From Symbiodinium natans (taxonomy: Eukaryota > Sar > Dinophyceae > Suessiales > Symbiodiniaceae), in the NCBI GenBank assembly GCA_905221605.1, contig CAJNDS010002275.1, positions 219,001 to 283,000 on the forward strand: a stretch of DNA of 64,000 nt. The letters are read 5' to 3'. Both the position numbers and the translations under genes were made by a program. The notes beneath the pieces are model-generated. The model worked only from the letters and a program-made list of their open reading frames with translations, was not told the DNA's origin and did not search any database. Shown piece by piece: positions 63,790 to 64,000 of the stretch; position 1 is the first letter of the stretch; every line of letters begins with the position of its first letter.

Positions 63790-64000
63790 ACCTTGCATGG
63801 CCTTCAGATCAAAACCTAATCATGCTGTAATCGCCAGTTTCAAAAGTACCCAGAACTCTTGAAATTTGCTGTGTGCTTGCGTGCATTTGCCTGCCCGGGT
63901 GCCCCGCTTAAGTCCCCGCTTAGGTCAGCGAGTGCAGGGCGTGCTTAGCACCTCTTTTTCTACACTTTGTACCGCTTCTGTCCAGCGCCTTAAGCGTGCG
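63790..64000. other. right edge, inside KATNIP intron
   Basis: No exon seen; a short CCCCGCTTA direct repeat lies near 63904-63922. Confidence 0.5.

Noticed and set aside
1-64000. CRISPR arrays, operons, rRNA genes, complete retrotransposons
   Set aside because: No regularly spaced direct repeats with unique spacers, no conserved rRNA text, and no reverse transcriptase (YxDD) motif seen on either strand.

Overview
This is nuclear DNA of a eukaryote and almost certainly of a dinoflagellate; a Symbiodiniaceae-type genome is the best guess. No open frame exceeds about 320 codons, there are no operons or ribosome binding sites, and protein families can only be read by joining many short exons (about 20-120 bases) across short introns. 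At the junctions that could be fixed by protein homology, donors are GT, very often GC, and sometimes GA, and acceptors are usually AG followed by G. That donor set, the one-sided gene orientation and the scattered TTTAGGG/CCCTAAA-like tracts are dinoflagellate hallmarks. Every exon that I can tie to a protein family is on the + strand.

Layout: 1-2.9 kb, low-complexity and weak exons. 2.9-7.7 kb, ankyrin repeats, a RING-H2 finger and a protein kinase domain, all in the same direction. 7.8-13.6 kb, several unrecognised coding segments, the best at 9.95-10.78 kb (three joined exons of an acidic, coiled-coil-like protein) and a terminal exon at 13.5 kb. 13.6-19 kb, weak exons and a minisatellite. 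19.4 kb, one sulfotransferase-type P-loop exon. 20.2-20.75 kb, a foldback element. 21.3-30.6 kb, scattered unrecognised exons. 31.7-34.4 kb, a second sulfotransferase-like gene with both PAPS-binding motifs. 34.9-35.2 kb, the 3' end of another gene.

37.2-45.9 kb holds the most unusual structure: about 30 very short exons in a row, each encoding one or a few heptads of a coiled coil, with recurring peptide motifs. Inside and beside it lie a 150-base tandem duplication and a large inverted array of a GATTCAGGAAAC-type minisatellite. 46-57 kb carries unrecognised exons. 57.0 kb to the right edge is a KATNIP (katanin-interacting protein, a cilium/basal-body protein) gene with at least two reconstructable KATNIP modules and the start of a third; it runs off the window.

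Exon calls come from reading frames, splice dinucleotides and remembered family motifs only; no search or transcript was available. Gene starts and the grouping of exons into genes are mostly undetermined.
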